From Polaromonas sp. (GTDB lineage: Bacteria > Pseudomonadota > Gammaproteobacteria > Burkholderiales > Burkholderiaceae_C), in contig JANYGP010000040.1 in assembly GCA_025362315.1 (NCBI GenBank), forward strand, positions 98,507 through 162,506: 64,000 bases of DNA, given 5' to 3'. Position numbers and translations under genes: made by a program. Below the pieces are notes generated by a model. The model saw nothing but the letters and a program-made list of their open reading frames with translations. It did no database searches and had not been told where the DNA came from. Shown piece by piece: positions 22,436-32,765 of this stretch (positions are counted from its first letter, which is position 1; each line of letters begins with the position of its first letter).

Positions 22436-22687
22436 GTGAGCAACAACAAAAGTCAGTTACTCCAGGATCCATTTCTCAACACTTTACGTCGAGAGCATGT
22501 TCCTGTATCAATTTACCTGGTCAACGGCATCAAATTGCAGGGCCAGATTGAGTCTTTCGACCAATACGTCGTTTTGCTTCGCAATACAGTCACGCAAATG
22601 GTTTACAAGCACGCCATATCTACCATTGTCCCGGGCAGGGCTGTCAATTTTGCACCTGCCGCTCCTGAAGAGAGCGCCGTCAGCTGA
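22436..22687 (+). CDS. hfq: RNA chaperone Hfq
   Basis: Hexameric Sm-like protein that pairs small RNAs with mRNAs. The 83-residue chain has the full core: [20 protein letters not shown], Sm1 [16 protein letters not shown], and Sm2 with [12 protein letters not shown] use GTG 22436 because it gives the conserved start M-S-N-N-K-S-Q-L; the upstream in-frame extension to 22379 does not look like Hfq. The acidic-end tail is short. der-hfq-hflX-hflK-hflC is a conserved order. Confidence 0.97.
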   Translation: MSNNKSQLLQDPFLNTLRREHVPVSIYLVNGIKLQGQIESFDQYVVLLRNTVTQMVYKHAISTIVPGRAVNFAPAAPEESAVS

Positions 22688-22698
22688 GCACGATTCTT

Positions 22699-23877
22699 TT
22701 GCCCGCCAGCGTCAAGCCACTTGCCATTTTGGTAGGCGTTGACTTTAGTTCTGCCAACTTCGACAACACACTTGAAGAGCTGGGACTGCTGGCGCAAACA
22801 GCCGGAATGCAGCCCGTTGAAAAGGTCACCTGCAAACGGCGTGCGCCCGACGCAGCCCTTTTTATCGGCAGTGGCAAAGCCGATGAAATCAAAAGGCTGG
22901 CCCAGCAAGTGGGGGCCACCGAGATTCTGTTTGACCAGGCGCTGAGTCCCTCACAACAGCGGAACCTTGAACGTCACCTCGAATTGCCGGTGAACGACCG
23001 GACGCTTCTGATTCTGGAGATATTTGGTCAGCGGGCACGAAGTCACGAGGGAAAGCTTCAGGTTGAGCTGGCCCGCTTGCAATATTCGTCTACCCGGCTG
23101 ATTCGCCGCTGGTCGCATCTGGAGCGCCAAACTGGCGGCGCAGGTGTGCGTGGCGGCCCAGGTGAAAAGCAGATTGAGCTGGACAAGCGAATGATTGGTG
23201 AAGCCATCAAAAGGTGCAAGGAGCGCCTTGTCAAAGTCAAAAAGCAGCGGCAAACCCAGCGCCGGCAAAGAGACCGGCAAAACTCGTTTTCTATCTCACT
23301 TGTTGGCTACACCAATGCCGGTAAATCTACGCTCTTTAACGCGCTGGTCAAGGCCAAAACATACGTTGCAGACCAGCTGTTCGCCACACTGGACACCACA
23401 ACACGCCAGTTGTTTTTGGGCGATACCAGGCAGATGGTGTCGCTTTCAGACACGGTCGGTTTTATACGCGATTTGCCACATGGCCTGGTCAACGCATTTG
23501 CCGCAACGTTGCAGGAAGCTGCCGATGCTGACTTGCTGCTCCATGTGGTTGACGCTTCCAGCCCGGAATATCTGGACCAGATCGAACAGGTGCAAAGGGT
23601 ACTTCAGGAAATTGGGGCCGCTGAGGTTCCGCAGATTTTGGTTTTTAACAAACTCGATGCTCTTGAAAAGTCACGCTGGCCACTGCATTTGAGTGACATG
23701 TTTGAAGTCAATCATGCATTTACGCAGGGTGTCAGCCGTGTAGAGCGCATTTTTGTCAGCGCACAAACTGGCGAGCAGGTGCCTGAGCTCCGGCGCCTGC
23801 TCGCCAGGCACGCCACAACTCTTTCTTCTGGACATATCCTTGACACGCATGAGGACGTTGTACAGAAAACGGTGTAA
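22699..23877 (+). CDS. hflX: ribosome-associated GTPase HflX
   Basis: GTPase that binds 50S subunits and rescues or splits stalled ribosomes. An N-terminal HflX domain (ILVGVDFSS, VTCKRRAPDAALFIGSGKAD) with the glycine-rich GGAGVRGGPGEKQIELDKR precedes the G domain with P-loop GYTNAGKSTLFNAL, DTVGFIRDLP and NKLD. The frame has no ATG at the right place; TTG 22699 is the best start, 11 bases after the hfq stop. The frame is open a little further upstream, so the exact start is uncertain. Confidence 0.94.
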   Translation: MPASVKPLAILVGVDFSSANFDNTLEELGLLAQTAGMQPVEKVTCKRRAPDAALFIGSGKADEIKRLAQQVGATEILFDQALSPSQQRNLERHLELPVNDRTLLILEIFGQRARSHEGKLQVELARLQYSSTRLIRRWSHLERQTGGAGVRGGPGEKQIELDKRMIGEAIKRCKERLVKVKKQRQTQRRQRDRQNSFSISLVGYTNAGKSTLFNALVKAKTYVADQLFATLDTTTRQLFLGDTRQMVSLSDTVGFIRDLPHGLVNAFAATLQEAADADLLLHVVDASSPEYLDQIEQVQRVLQEIGAAEVPQILVFNKLDALEKSRWPLHLSDMFEVNHAFTQGVSRVERIFVSAQTGEQVPELRRLLARHATTLSSGHILDTHEDVVQKTV

Positions 23878-23919
23878 GTTGGGCACAATATCAGTATCAC
23901 GAAATAAAATCAAAAACCC

Positions 23920-25347
23920 ATGAATATGAATCCCGGGCTGCAGACGCTGGTCACTTGGCATGACCGCTTGAAAAACCGCGCTATCGGCGTGTTTAACCTG
24001 AATGACAACCGCTGGGGCCGCGACGGTGACAAACCACCTGCGGACAAACCTGCTGAAGGAGATTCCCGTCCCAATGCTGCTCCTGAAAGTCCGCCGCAGG
24101 CGCCAGAGCAGCGCCCACGGCCGAAAGGCAGCAACCAGGGTCCGCCGGATCTCGACGAGTTGTGGCGTGATTTCAATAAAAAGCTCAATGGTCTGTTTGG
24201 GAACAACAAAAACACACGCGGACGTGTTGGCGGCACCCATGGCTCGGGGGGCGGTGGACCACCTTCCGGCGGTGGTTTCCAGCCCGACATGAAGAGCGCT
24301 GGTATCGGTGCTGGTTTGATTGCTGCCGTTGCTGTTCTGATATGGCTTGGCACCGGATTTTTCATTGTGCAAGAGGGTCAACAAGCAGTTATTACACGCT
24401 TTGGTGAGCTCAAGGGTACCCGGGATGCTGGCTTTAATTGGCGCCTGCCTTACCCGATTGAACGCCATGAAACCGTGGCCCTGACTCAGCTGCGATCGGT
24501 TGAAATCGGCAAAGGTTCGTCTGGCGGTGCTGCTGGACTGAAAGAGTCGTCCATGCTGACGCAGGATGAAAACATTGTGGACATCAAATTCACAATCCAG
24601 TACCGGCTGAAAAGCGCTGCGGATTACCTGTTTCAAAACCGCAATCCTGATGACGCTGTCAAAAAAGCAGCTGAATCGGCGATTCGCGAAGTCGTCGGAA
24701 AAGGCACGATGGACACAGTGCTGAACAAGGACCGTGAATCGATTCAACGTGATGTGGTCAAGAGTGTTCAGGCTCAGCTTGACCGGTATAAAACAGGCAT
24801 CCTGATCCAGACTGTCAACATTCAGAACGTTCAGCCACCTGAACCCGTTCAGGCTGCATTTGACGACGCCCTCAAAGCAGGTCAGGACCGTGACCGCCTG
24901 AAGAATGAAGGTCAGGCATACGCCAACGACGTGGTGCCGCGCGCCAAAGGTACCGCTGCACGATTGAAGGAAGAAGCTGACGGCTACAAATCCAATGTTG
25001 TGGCCCGCGCAGATGGTGATGCCCAGCGATTCAAATCTGTTTACTCTGAATACCAAAAAGCGCCGCAGGTGACCCGTGATCGCATGTACACAGACGCCAT
25101 GCAGCAAATTTACAGCAATGTCACGAAGGTGATGGTTGACTCAAAGCAGGGCAGTAACCTGCTGTACCTGCCGCTTGACAAACTGATGCAGGCCGCTTCC
25201 GGTGCCGGAAATCAAAGCGTTGGAGCCAGTTCAGACGCCGCAGTTATTCCCAGCGTCACCGCACCAGCACCTGCGCCAGCTGCTGTTCCCGCACCCGATA
25301 CCCGGTCCCGCGACGGTGGCCGCACCCGTGACCGTGATGGCCGTTAA
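23920..25347 (+). CDS. hflK: FtsH protease modulator HflK
   Basis: SPFH/prohibitin-family membrane protein that with HflC surrounds FtsH and controls its proteolysis. An N-terminal Gly/Pro-rich cytoplasmic segment (RVGGTHGSGGGGPPSGGG) precedes a transmembrane helix near residues 127-147 (GAGLIAAVAVLIWLGTGFFIV) and a periplasmic SPFH domain (QEGQQAVITRFGELKGT onward). The C-terminal tail is Ala/Pro-rich and ends with Arg/Asp repeats. hflC follows after 14 bases. Confidence 0.95.
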   Translation: MNMNPGLQTLVTWHDRLKNRAIGVFNLNDNRWGRDGDKPPADKPAEGDSRPNAAPESPPQAPEQRPRPKGSNQGPPDLDELWRDFNKKLNGLFGNNKNTRGRVGGTHGSGGGGPPSGGGFQPDMKSAGIGAGLIAAVAVLIWLGTGFFIVQEGQQAVITRFGELKGTRDAGFNWRLPYPIERHETVALTQLRSVEIGKGSSGGAAGLKESSMLTQDENIVDIKFTIQYRLKSAADYLFQNRNPDDAVKKAAESAIREVVGKGTMDTVLNKDRESIQRDVVKSVQAQLDRYKTGILIQTVNIQNVQPPEPVQAAFDDALKAGQDRDRLKNEGQAYANDVVPRAKGTAARLKEEADGYKSNVVARADGDAQRFKSVYSEYQKAPQVTRDRMYTDAMQQIYSNVTKVMVDSKQGSNLLYLPLDKLMQAASGAGNQSVGASSDAAVIPSVTAPAPAPAAVPAPDTRSRDGGRTRDRDGR

Positions 25348-25361
25348 TCAGGTAAACAACA

Positions 25362-26258
25362 ATGAATAAACTTGGACTTTTCGTCACCTCTCTGCTTGTA
25401 TTGCTGGCAGTGTTTGCCTCTACCCTTTTTGTAGTGGACCAGCGCCAGTTTGGCGTTTTGTATTCGTTTGGTCAGATCAAAGAAGTCATTACTGAGCCGG
25501 GCCTGCGTTTCAAATTACCGCAACCATTTCAAAACGTCGTGTTTCTTGATCGCCGCGTTTTGACACTGGACAGCCCAGAGACAGGTTCCATCCAGACCGC
25601 TGAAAAGAAAAACCTGGTGGTTGATTGGCTGGTCAAGTGGCGCATTGCCGATGCACGCCAATTTATCCGCAACAACTCGGGCGGCACCAGCATCCAGACA
25701 GCCGAAGCACGGCTGACATCGGTGGTGCAGGATGCATTGAATTCAGAAGTTACCAAGCGCACAGTCAAGGACGTGCTGTCCACTGACCGCGACAAGATCA
25801 TGCAGGGCGTGCAGCAGCGCCTGGTCGACGATGCAAAAACTTTCGGCATTGAGATTGTGGATGTTCGGATCAAGCGTGTTGACTTTCCCACATCGGTGGC
25901 TGACTCGGTCTACCAGCGCATGAAGTCTGAACGCCAGCAGGTAGCCAATGAGTTGCGCTCAACGGGCAGTGCTGAAGGTGAAAAAATCCGTGCCGATGCT
26001 GATCGCCAGCGCGATGTGCTGATTGCAGAAGCTTACCGTGATGCCCAAAAAATCAAGGGTGAAGGGGATGCCAAGGCATCGGCCCTCTATGCCGATGCCT
26101 TTGGTCGTGATGCCCAGTTTGCGCAGTTTTATCGCAGCCTGGATGCTTACAAGGCCAGCTTCAATAAAAAGAGCGACGTGATGGTGGTTGATCCATCGTC
26201 AGAGTTCTTCAAGGCCATGCGCGGCAACGTTGCAGCGGTACCAGCCTCCAAAAAATAG
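25362..26258 (+). CDS. hflC: FtsH protease modulator HflC
   Basis: Partner of HflK in the HflKC complex around FtsH. An N-terminal transmembrane helix (LGLFVTSLLVLLAVFASTLF, residues 3-22) is followed by the SPFH domain (VVDQRQFGVLYSFGQIKEVI), the conserved RMKSERQQVANELRSTG helix and EGEKIRADADRQRDVLIAEA. Length 298 aa is normal. Confidence 0.96.
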   Translation: MNKLGLFVTSLLVLLAVFASTLFVVDQRQFGVLYSFGQIKEVITEPGLRFKLPQPFQNVVFLDRRVLTLDSPETGSIQTAEKKNLVVDWLVKWRIADARQFIRNNSGGTSIQTAEARLTSVVQDALNSEVTKRTVKDVLSTDRDKIMQGVQQRLVDDAKTFGIEIVDVRIKRVDFPTSVADSVYQRMKSERQQVANELRSTGSAEGEKIRADADRQRDVLIAEAYRDAQKIKGEGDAKASALYADAFGRDAQFAQFYRSLDAYKASFNKKSDVMVVDPSSEFFKAMRGNVAAVPASKK

Positions 26259-26290
26259 AGCTGACAGGGCAGTCCGGCACATTGTCAGCT
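26259..26290 (+). other. inverted repeat/hairpin after hflC
   Basis: AGCTGACA (26259-26266) and TGTCAGCT (26283-26290) are perfect 8-base arms around a 16-base loop, immediately after the hflC stop. No T-run follows, so it is not a standard intrinsic terminator; it could be an mRNA end or processing hairpin. Confidence 0.45.
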
Positions 26291-26487
26291 CCTGCTCTTG
26301 CTCTTGCTCTTGTTCCTGCTCTCGCTTTGGTGATGATTCGGCTGCTACAGGAACTGTTGCCTCCGGTGTTCCCAAGCGACGGCAGAGCGTTTTCAAACAG
26401 GATTTCAAAATAACAGTCGCGCAAATCCGAATATTCGGTTGGCACAGTGTTGTTTTAGGATTACTGGCAATTGTTTTTTTAGGCTGA
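26282..26487 (+). pseudogene. frameshifted DUF2065 (YjeT-like) remnant between hflC and hisZ
   Basis: The 311-base gap between hflC and hisZ holds two overlapping pieces resembling the small DUF2065 membrane protein (E. coli YjeT), a common neighbour of hflC. Frame 26282-26413 reads ALALVMIRLLQELLPPVFP, like the family's ALALVLVLEGLLPFL-P start. A different frame ending at TGA 26485-26487 reads FKQDFKITVAQIRIFGW then SVVLGLLAIVFLG, like the family's second half (D-G-Q-I-R-F-x-G...GLLLL). The switch falls near 26385-26410, so one net frameshift has split the gene. No clear ATG is seen. The rest of the gap (26488-26569) shows nothing recognisable. Confidence 0.6.
26292..26325 (+). repeat. short GCTCTT-type microsatellite in the DUF2065 remnant
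   Basis: Imperfect tandem hexamers (CTGCTCTTGCTCTTGCTCTT, then a variant GTTCCTGCTCTCGC). They code for repeated Ala-Leu in the DUF2065 frame, so the remnant's hydrophobic N-terminus has been lengthened by repeat expansion. Confidence 0.6.
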
Positions 26488-26569
26488 CACTGCACCGATG
26501 CGCGTCTGAAAAAGATTCTGCTGTGTTCGCCCGGTAAAATTGGGTCTTTAACAGCCTCCGAATCAACAC

Positions 26570-27748
26570 ATGCCAGCCTGGTCGTCGTCGTGGCAATTGC
26601 CGGATCAAATTGCCGATGTTTTGCCGTCCGAGGCACGCCACATTGAAGAGCTCCGCCGCCTGTGGTTGGACACCGCCCGCAGCTACGGTTATGAACTGGT
26701 CATGCCGCCTTTGCTGGAGCACATCGAGTCGCTGCTGACGGGCACTGGCGAAGCATTGGATCTGCAAACTTTCAAGCTGGTTGACCAGCTCTCGGGCCGC
26801 ACACTTGGCCTGCGGGCAGACACTACACCGCAGGTTGCCCGTATCGATGCCCATTTGCTCAACCGCCCCGGCGTTACGCGCCTTTGCTACTGTGGCCCGG
26901 TGTTGCACACCTTGTCTGATCGGCCCCATGCGACCCGCGAGCCGCTGCAATTGGGTGCTGAAATTTACGGCCATGCCGGGCCGGAGGCAGACCTTGAGGC
27001 GCAAATGCTGGCGCTGCAGGGCCTCAAAGCCTCGGGCATTGAGGATTTGAGTGTGGACATGGCGGATGTGCGGATTGTCAGCAGCTTGCTGCAAGGCACC
27101 CCGGTTGCTGCCAACACATTGAGCCGTATTCATGCTGCGTTGGCCGCCAAAGACGCTTCGGAGCTTGTCCGCCTGACGGGCAGTGTGAAAGACTTGCCTG
27201 CTGCATCGCGCGACGGTTTGCAAATCCTTCTCCAGCTTTATGGAGACATCACGGTGCTGGATGAGGCGGAAAAAGCCTTGGGAACCAATAAAAACGTGCG
27301 CAAGGCGCTCCTGAATTTGAAGTGGCTGGCGTCCAATGTCGAAGCCTCTGCAAAAGTCAGTTTTGATCTGGCTGACCTTCGCGGCTATGCCTATTACAGC
27401 GGTCCGCGTTTTGCCATTTACGGCAGGGGCCGGGAACTGGTCAGGGGCGGACGTTACGACGAAGTGGGTGCAGTCTTTGGCCGCAACCGGCCGGCGGCAG
27501 GATTCAGCCTTGATTTGAAGGAGCTTGTCAGTGTGCTGCCGCCGCGCCCCCTGAAGGCAGCTGTGCGCGCCCCGTGGGCTGAAAATGCTGGACTGAGCAC
27601 TGCCATTGCCAGGCTGCGGGCAGCAGGTGACACAGTGGTGTGCGTCATGCCCGGCCATGAGCATGAGGTCAATGAATTTGACTGCGACCGTGAACTGGTG
27701 TTTTCAGGCAACCAATGGCAAGTCGTTGCGATGGCCAAATCTATGTGA
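26570..27748 (+). CDS. hisZ: ATP phosphoribosyltransferase regulatory subunit HisZ
   Basis: HisRS-like protein without aminoacylation activity that pairs with short-form HisG in the first step of histidine synthesis. It shows class II synthetase-like blocks: [22 protein letters not shown] at the start read as residues 6-27 in two parts, [17 protein letters not shown], then [20 protein letters not shown] and [10 protein letters not shown]. It sits between hflC and purA, the usual place in betaproteobacteria. hisG is not in the window. Confidence 0.95.
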   Translation: MPAWSSSWQLPDQIADVLPSEARHIEELRRLWLDTARSYGYELVMPPLLEHIESLLTGTGEALDLQTFKLVDQLSGRTLGLRADTTPQVARIDAHLLNRPGVTRLCYCGPVLHTLSDRPHATREPLQLGAEIYGHAGPEADLEAQMLALQGLKASGIEDLSVDMADVRIVSSLLQGTPVAANTLSRIHAALAAKDASELVRLTGSVKDLPAASRDGLQILLQLYGDITVLDEAEKALGTNKNVRKALLNLKWLASNVEASAKVSFDLADLRGYAYYSGPRFAIYGRGRELVRGGRYDEVGAVFGRNRPAAGFSLDLKELVSVLPPRPLKAAVRAPWAENAGLSTAIARLRAAGDTVVCVMPGHEHEVNEFDCDRELVFSGNQWQVVAMAKSM

Positions 27749-27759
27749 TTTCTGCGTGA

Positions 27760-29163
<1,404 letters not shown>

Positions 29164-29164
29164 A

Positions 29165-29234
29165 AGCATTTTTATGCATAAAACAAGTCTCTAGCCCAAT
29201 CAATACGGGCGCTAGCAGCTATACTAACAGGAGC
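29165..29234 (+). repeat. dispersed repeat, copy 3 (intergenic purA-phosphoribosyltransferase)
   Basis: Contains GTCTCTAGCCCAATC, then ACGGGCGCTAGCAGCTATAC. The 3' end reads AACAGGAGC in place of the usual ATAGC. It fills the gap between purA and the next gene, and its end supplies the AGGAG used as ribosome site by that gene. Confidence 0.7.
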
Positions 29235-29241
29235 AGATGAC

Positions 29242-29766
29242 ATGTTGACAGAAGACGGCAAGCACCTTTACGTCAGTTATGACGAATACCACAACCTGAT
29301 AGAAAAGCTGGCCATCAAGGTGCATCAATCGGGCTGGCAGTTCGACACCATCTTGTGCCTGGCACGCGGTGGTATGCGGCCCGGCGACATCTTGTCGCGC
29401 ATCTTTGACAAGCCCCTGGCCATCATGTCAACCAGCTCCTACCGGGCCGATGCTGGCACCACTCAGGGTGTACTGGACATCGCACGTTTTATCACTACAC
29501 CCAAAGGCGAAATCGCAGGCAAGGTTTTGCTGGTCGATGACCTGGCGGACACCGGCCACACCTTGAACGCTGTTATTCACCAGCTCAAAAACAACTACGC
29601 CCCCATCACCGAGCTACGCAGCGCTGTGATCTGGACCAAGGGCATATCGAGCTTTCAGTGTGATTATTCGGTTGAGACTTTGCCGACCAATCCCTGGATT
29701 CACCAGCCTTTTGAAAGCTACGATTCCCTGTCGCCAACTGAGTTGCTGGCCAAGTGGAAGATTTGA
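29242..29766 (+). CDS. purine-type phosphoribosyltransferase (Gpt/Hpt-like)
   Basis: Type I phosphoribosyltransferase, probably using a purine base and PRPP. The PRPP-binding signature is VLLVDDLADTGHTL (about residues 94-107), and an upstream hood/loop segment reads ILCLARGGMRPGDILSR. At 174 aa it resembles xanthine/hypoxanthine PRTases; the exact base cannot be read from sequence. It follows purA, fitting purine salvage. The AGGAG ribosome site ahead of ATG 29242 comes from the end of a repeat copy. Confidence 0.85.
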   Translation: MLTEDGKHLYVSYDEYHNLIEKLAIKVHQSGWQFDTILCLARGGMRPGDILSRIFDKPLAIMSTSSYRADAGTTQGVLDIARFITTPKGEIAGKVLLVDDLADTGHTLNAVIHQLKNNYAPITELRSAVIWTKGISSFQCDYSVETLPTNPWIHQPFESYDSLSPTELLAKWKI

Positions 29767-29774
29767 GGCAAATC

Positions 29775-30773
29775 ATGGCGCAATCCAGATTGATGACCCG
29801 CCGGCAATTCAGTCTGGCTGCAACTGTTGCTGCCGGTGCAGTATGTGCGCCCGTTTTTGCTCAAAACACATGGCCCAACAAGCCGATCCGCCTCATCGTG
29901 CCCTATACCCCGGGTGGCTTTACCGACCAGATGGCGCGCATTGTTCAGGCGGGCCTGCAAAACCGGTTGCAGCAAACCGTGACGGTCGACAACAAGCCCG
30001 GTGCCAACAGCATTATTGGTGTGGACATGCTGGCCAAGGCACCAGCTGACGGCAGCACGTTTGCAGTTGTGATTGCCGCTTATGCTGCCAACAACACGCT
30101 GTACCCCAAGCTGCCGTATGACGCCCGCAAGGATTTGACGGGTGTTTCATTGATGGGCATATCGCCACTGTTGGCGGCTGTCAACAATGATGCGCCTTTT
30201 AAAACTGCCAAAGAGCTGATTGACTATGCCCGTGCCAATCCTGGCAAGGTGAGTTTTGGCTCATCGGGAAATGGCTCGGCTGCGCACCTGACAAGCGAGC
30301 TGCTGAAATCACTGACCAAAACCTACATGGTCCACATACCGTATCGCGGCGCAGTGCCTGCACTGACGGATTTGATGGGTGGGCAGATTCAGCTGTTTTT
30401 AGATGCAGCAACCGGGCTGATTGCCCAGGGCAAGGCGGGCAGGGTGCGTTTGATCGGTGTGGCCAGCGACCGGCGCTTGCCTGCCGTGCCCGATGTGCCC
30501 ACATTTATGGAACAGGGCATACCCGGTCTGGCAGGATTTACCGGCAGCACCTGGGCCGGCATGCTGGCTCCAGCTGCAACGCCCAGGGACATCGTCAAGC
30601 GCATGTCTGACGAGGTCAGCCGCATCATCAAAAGCGACGAAACGCGCGCCCGGCTCGATGCCATGGGCACGTTTGCTGCAGGCAGCAGCCCGGAAGAATT
30701 CGATGCTTTTGTCAGTGCTGAAACGGCCAAGTGGGCCCGCGTTATCAAGGACGCTGGCGTAAAACCAGACTAA
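29775..30773 (+). CDS. Bug/TctC-family tripartite tricarboxylate transporter substrate-binding protein
   Basis: Periplasmic binding protein of the large Bug family, probably binding a carboxylate or aromatic acid. I choose ATG 29775 (GAGG six bases upstream); it gives a Tat-like signal with TRRQFSLAATVAAG and cleavage after VFA. The mature part has the family blocks WPNKPIRLIVPYTPGG, DNKPGANSIIG, FGSSGNGSAAHL and VPYRG-like HIPYRGAVPALTD. No TctA/TctB membrane genes are adjacent, which is usual for orphan Bug genes. Confidence 0.92.
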   Translation: MAQSRLMTRRQFSLAATVAAGAVCAPVFAQNTWPNKPIRLIVPYTPGGFTDQMARIVQAGLQNRLQQTVTVDNKPGANSIIGVDMLAKAPADGSTFAVVIAAYAANNTLYPKLPYDARKDLTGVSLMGISPLLAAVNNDAPFKTAKELIDYARANPGKVSFGSSGNGSAAHLTSELLKSLTKTYMVHIPYRGAVPALTDLMGGQIQLFLDAATGLIAQGKAGRVRLIGVASDRRLPAVPDVPTFMEQGIPGLAGFTGSTWAGMLAPAATPRDIVKRMSDEVSRIIKSDETRARLDAMGTFAAGSSPEEFDAFVSAETAKWARVIKDAGVKPD

Positions 30774-31312
30774 TCTGCGTTTGGGTTGGACGTCTGAACC
30801 CGGCGCGCCCCGTCAAAGCGGCTGGTCCAGTAGTTGTTGGTCATGCTCTCAACCCGCACTTCTGCGCCCGGCTTGGGTGAGTGAATGAACCGGCCTTCAC
30901 CTACGTAAATGCCCACATGGCTGAAAGCCCGGCGCATGGTATTGAAAAACACCAGGTCTCCCGGTTTGAGTTCAGATTTGTCAATGTTTTGTGTGGCGGC
31001 AGCTTGCTGTTCTGCACGGCGCGGCAGCACGAGACCTATCGTTTGCTCAAACATGGACCGCACAAAACCGCTGCAGTCAAAGCCGGTTTCAACCGTGTTG
31101 CCGCCTCGTTTGTAGGGCACACCCAAAAACCCCATGGCATTGACCACCAGCTCGGACGCCTTGGTCCCCATGGTTTGCCTGACCTGATCAATCTGGCCCA
31201 GCAATCCCTTGTCTGCCAACAGCTTGTCCAGATCATCACTGGGTGCTGCGTAGGTGTTTACCGTCAAGAGCATGGCCGTCAAGCAGGCTGTCAGGGCAGG
31301 TTTCAATCGCAT
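30770..31312 (-). CDS. NlpC/P60 family cell-wall peptidase (C40)
   Basis: Secreted gamma-D-glutamyl-diamino acid type endopeptidase acting on peptidoglycan peptides. A signal peptide (residues 1-22, ending NTYA) is followed by the catalytic Cys C80 in GFDCSGFVRSMF, LKPGDLVFF, and His H132 in SHVGIYVGEG with a third residue H144 in RFIHSP. Length 180 aa matches single-domain NlpC/P60 enzymes. It overlaps the Bug gene tail-to-tail by four bases. Confidence 0.93.
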   Translation of the reverse strand: MRLKPALTACLTAMLLTVNTYAAPSDDLDKLLADKGLLGQIDQVRQTMGTKASELVVNAMGFLGVPYKRGGNTVETGFDCSGFVRSMFEQTIGLVLPRRAEQQAAATQNIDKSELKPGDLVFFNTMRRAFSHVGIYVGEGRFIHSPKPGAEVRVESMTNNYWTSRFDGARRVQTSNPNAD

Positions 31313-31489
31313 GGTTTGCAGGATACTTGATGCAGAACAGTGAAGTCAACCCGTAGCACAGGTAAAAAACAATGGTAAACCCCTGAGTTGTAACGACATT
31401 GTTGCTGTTGATGGTCATGTTGTTTCCATTCAGCGACCTGAATGTCTGCCAGTCAAAATGATGGCAATACCCACTTTGAAAGCCTCAAA

Positions 31490-32698
31490 ATGTTTGCCAT
31501 AGCCCCTGTATGTGCGTCAAATCAGCCTCTAGTCCAAATAAAACGGGCGCAAGCAGCTATTAGTTTTATAGCGTTCAGCCTGCTGTGTCTGGCTTCACAT
31601 GCCCAGGGCGTGCGGCCGGAGGTGGTGGCCAGCGGGTTGCAGCACCCATGGGCAGTGGCTTTTTTGCCGGATGGGCGATTTTTGGTCACAGAAAGGCCTG
31701 GGCGGCTGCGGGTTGTGGATTCGGCTGGCAGGCTTGGCAAAGCGATTGAAGGTGTCCCTGACGTGGCGGCAGGCGGGCAGGGCGGCTTGCTTGACGTGGT
31801 GCTGGACGCTGACTTTGCCAGCAATCGCACGCTTTACTTTTGCTTTTCTGAGCCTGCAAATGTGGGAAACGGCAACAGTACAGCGCTGGCCCGAGCCACC
31901 TTGGGCCCCGACATGAGCCGGCTCAACGATGTCAGGATCATCTTCAGCCAAAAACCCAAAGTATCCAGCAGCGCGCATTTTGGCTGCCGCATTGTTGAAA
32001 GCCGCGCGCCGGGCATAAATGACAAGGGGAGTGGCAAGCCCGATGGCAAGCTGTTTTTAATGGTGGGTGAGCGTTATTCCCGCATGGCAGATGCGCAAAC
32101 CCTGAACAACCATCACGGCAAAATTATCCGCATCAACAAAGACGGCAGCGTGCCGCCCGACAATCCCTTCTTTGGCAAGGCAGCCGCGCTGCCTGAAATC
32201 TGGAGCTACGGGCACCGCAACCCCCAAGGCGCCACGCTGGCCCCTGATGGCACGCTGTGGATGCACGAGCACGGCCCGCAAGGCGGCGATGAGATCAACC
32301 TGCCCAAGCCCGGCCTCAACTATGGCTGGCCCATCATCACCTATGGTGAAAACTACGGCGGCGGCAAAATGGGTGAAGGCTTGACTGAAAAAGCTGGCAT
32401 GGAGCAGCCTCTGCACCACTGGACACCCTCAATTGCGCCATCAGGCATGGCGTTTTTAACCAGCGAACGCTACGGCAAAGCCTGGCAGGGCAACCTGTTT
32501 GTGGGCTCGCTGAAGTTTGCCTACCTGGACCGTATCGAACTGAGCGCACCCTACAGCGGCAAAGTGGTACGTGAAAGCAGATTGCTCAGCGAAGCCGGTG
32601 ACCGTATTCGCGATGTAAGGCAAGGCCCGGATGGGCTTCTGTATGTGCTGACGGACAGTCCGAATGGCAAGCTGATACGCCTGCAGCCAACGCCTTGA
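31490..32698 (+). CDS. PQQ-dependent aldose sugar dehydrogenase-type protein
   Basis: Soluble glucose/sorbosone dehydrogenase (GSDH, YliI-like) beta-propeller, expected in the periplasm and using PQQ. Family motifs include HPWAVAFLPDGRFLVTERPG, GGQGGLLDVVLD, HGKIIRINKDGSVPPDNPF, GHRNPQG and HEHGPQGGDEINLPKPGLNYGWP. The signal peptide (to SHA) is built from a dispersed repeat copy. ATG 31490 gives a 38-residue leader; ATG 31442 would give 54 residues and cannot be excluded. No PQQ biosynthesis genes are in the window. Confidence 0.9.
   Translation: MFAIAPVCASNQPLVQIKRAQAAISFIAFSLLCLASHAQGVRPEVVASGLQHPWAVAFLPDGRFLVTERPGRLRVVDSAGRLGKAIEGVPDVAAGGQGGLLDVVLDADFASNRTLYFCFSEPANVGNGNSTALARATLGPDMSRLNDVRIIFSQKPKVSSSAHFGCRIVESRAPGINDKGSGKPDGKLFLMVGERYSRMADAQTLNNHHGKIIRINKDGSVPPDNPFFGKAAALPEIWSYGHRNPQGATLAPDGTLWMHEHGPQGGDEINLPKPGLNYGWPIITYGENYGGGKMGEGLTEKAGMEQPLHHWTPSIAPSGMAFLTSERYGKAWQGNLFVGSLKFAYLDRIELSAPYSGKVVRESRLLSEAGDRIRDVRQGPDGLLYVLTDSPNGKLIRLQPTP
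31516..31572 (+). repeat. dispersed repeat, copy 4 (inside sugar dehydrogenase signal peptide)
   Basis: Reads GTCAAATCAGCCTCTAGTCC, then ACGGGCGCAAGCAGCTATTA and TATAGC. In the coding frame the core is A-Q-A-A-I-S-F-I-A, which forms the start of the hydrophobic core of the export signal. Confidence 0.7.
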
Positions 32699-32765
32699 AT
32701 GTCTGTAAAACACCGCATGTGAAAATCCGGGAATCAACTTTCCCAAGGCTTTAACCAACCCACCC

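Noticed and set aside
23671..25107. 478-codon open frame antisense to hflX/hflK
   Set aside because: It mirrors the codon structure of hflK and hflX, has no recognisable domain, and both sense genes are certain.
26405..27664. 419-codon open frame antisense to hisZ
   Set aside because: Shadow of a clear HisZ coding sequence; no family features and biased His/Arg/Gln composition.
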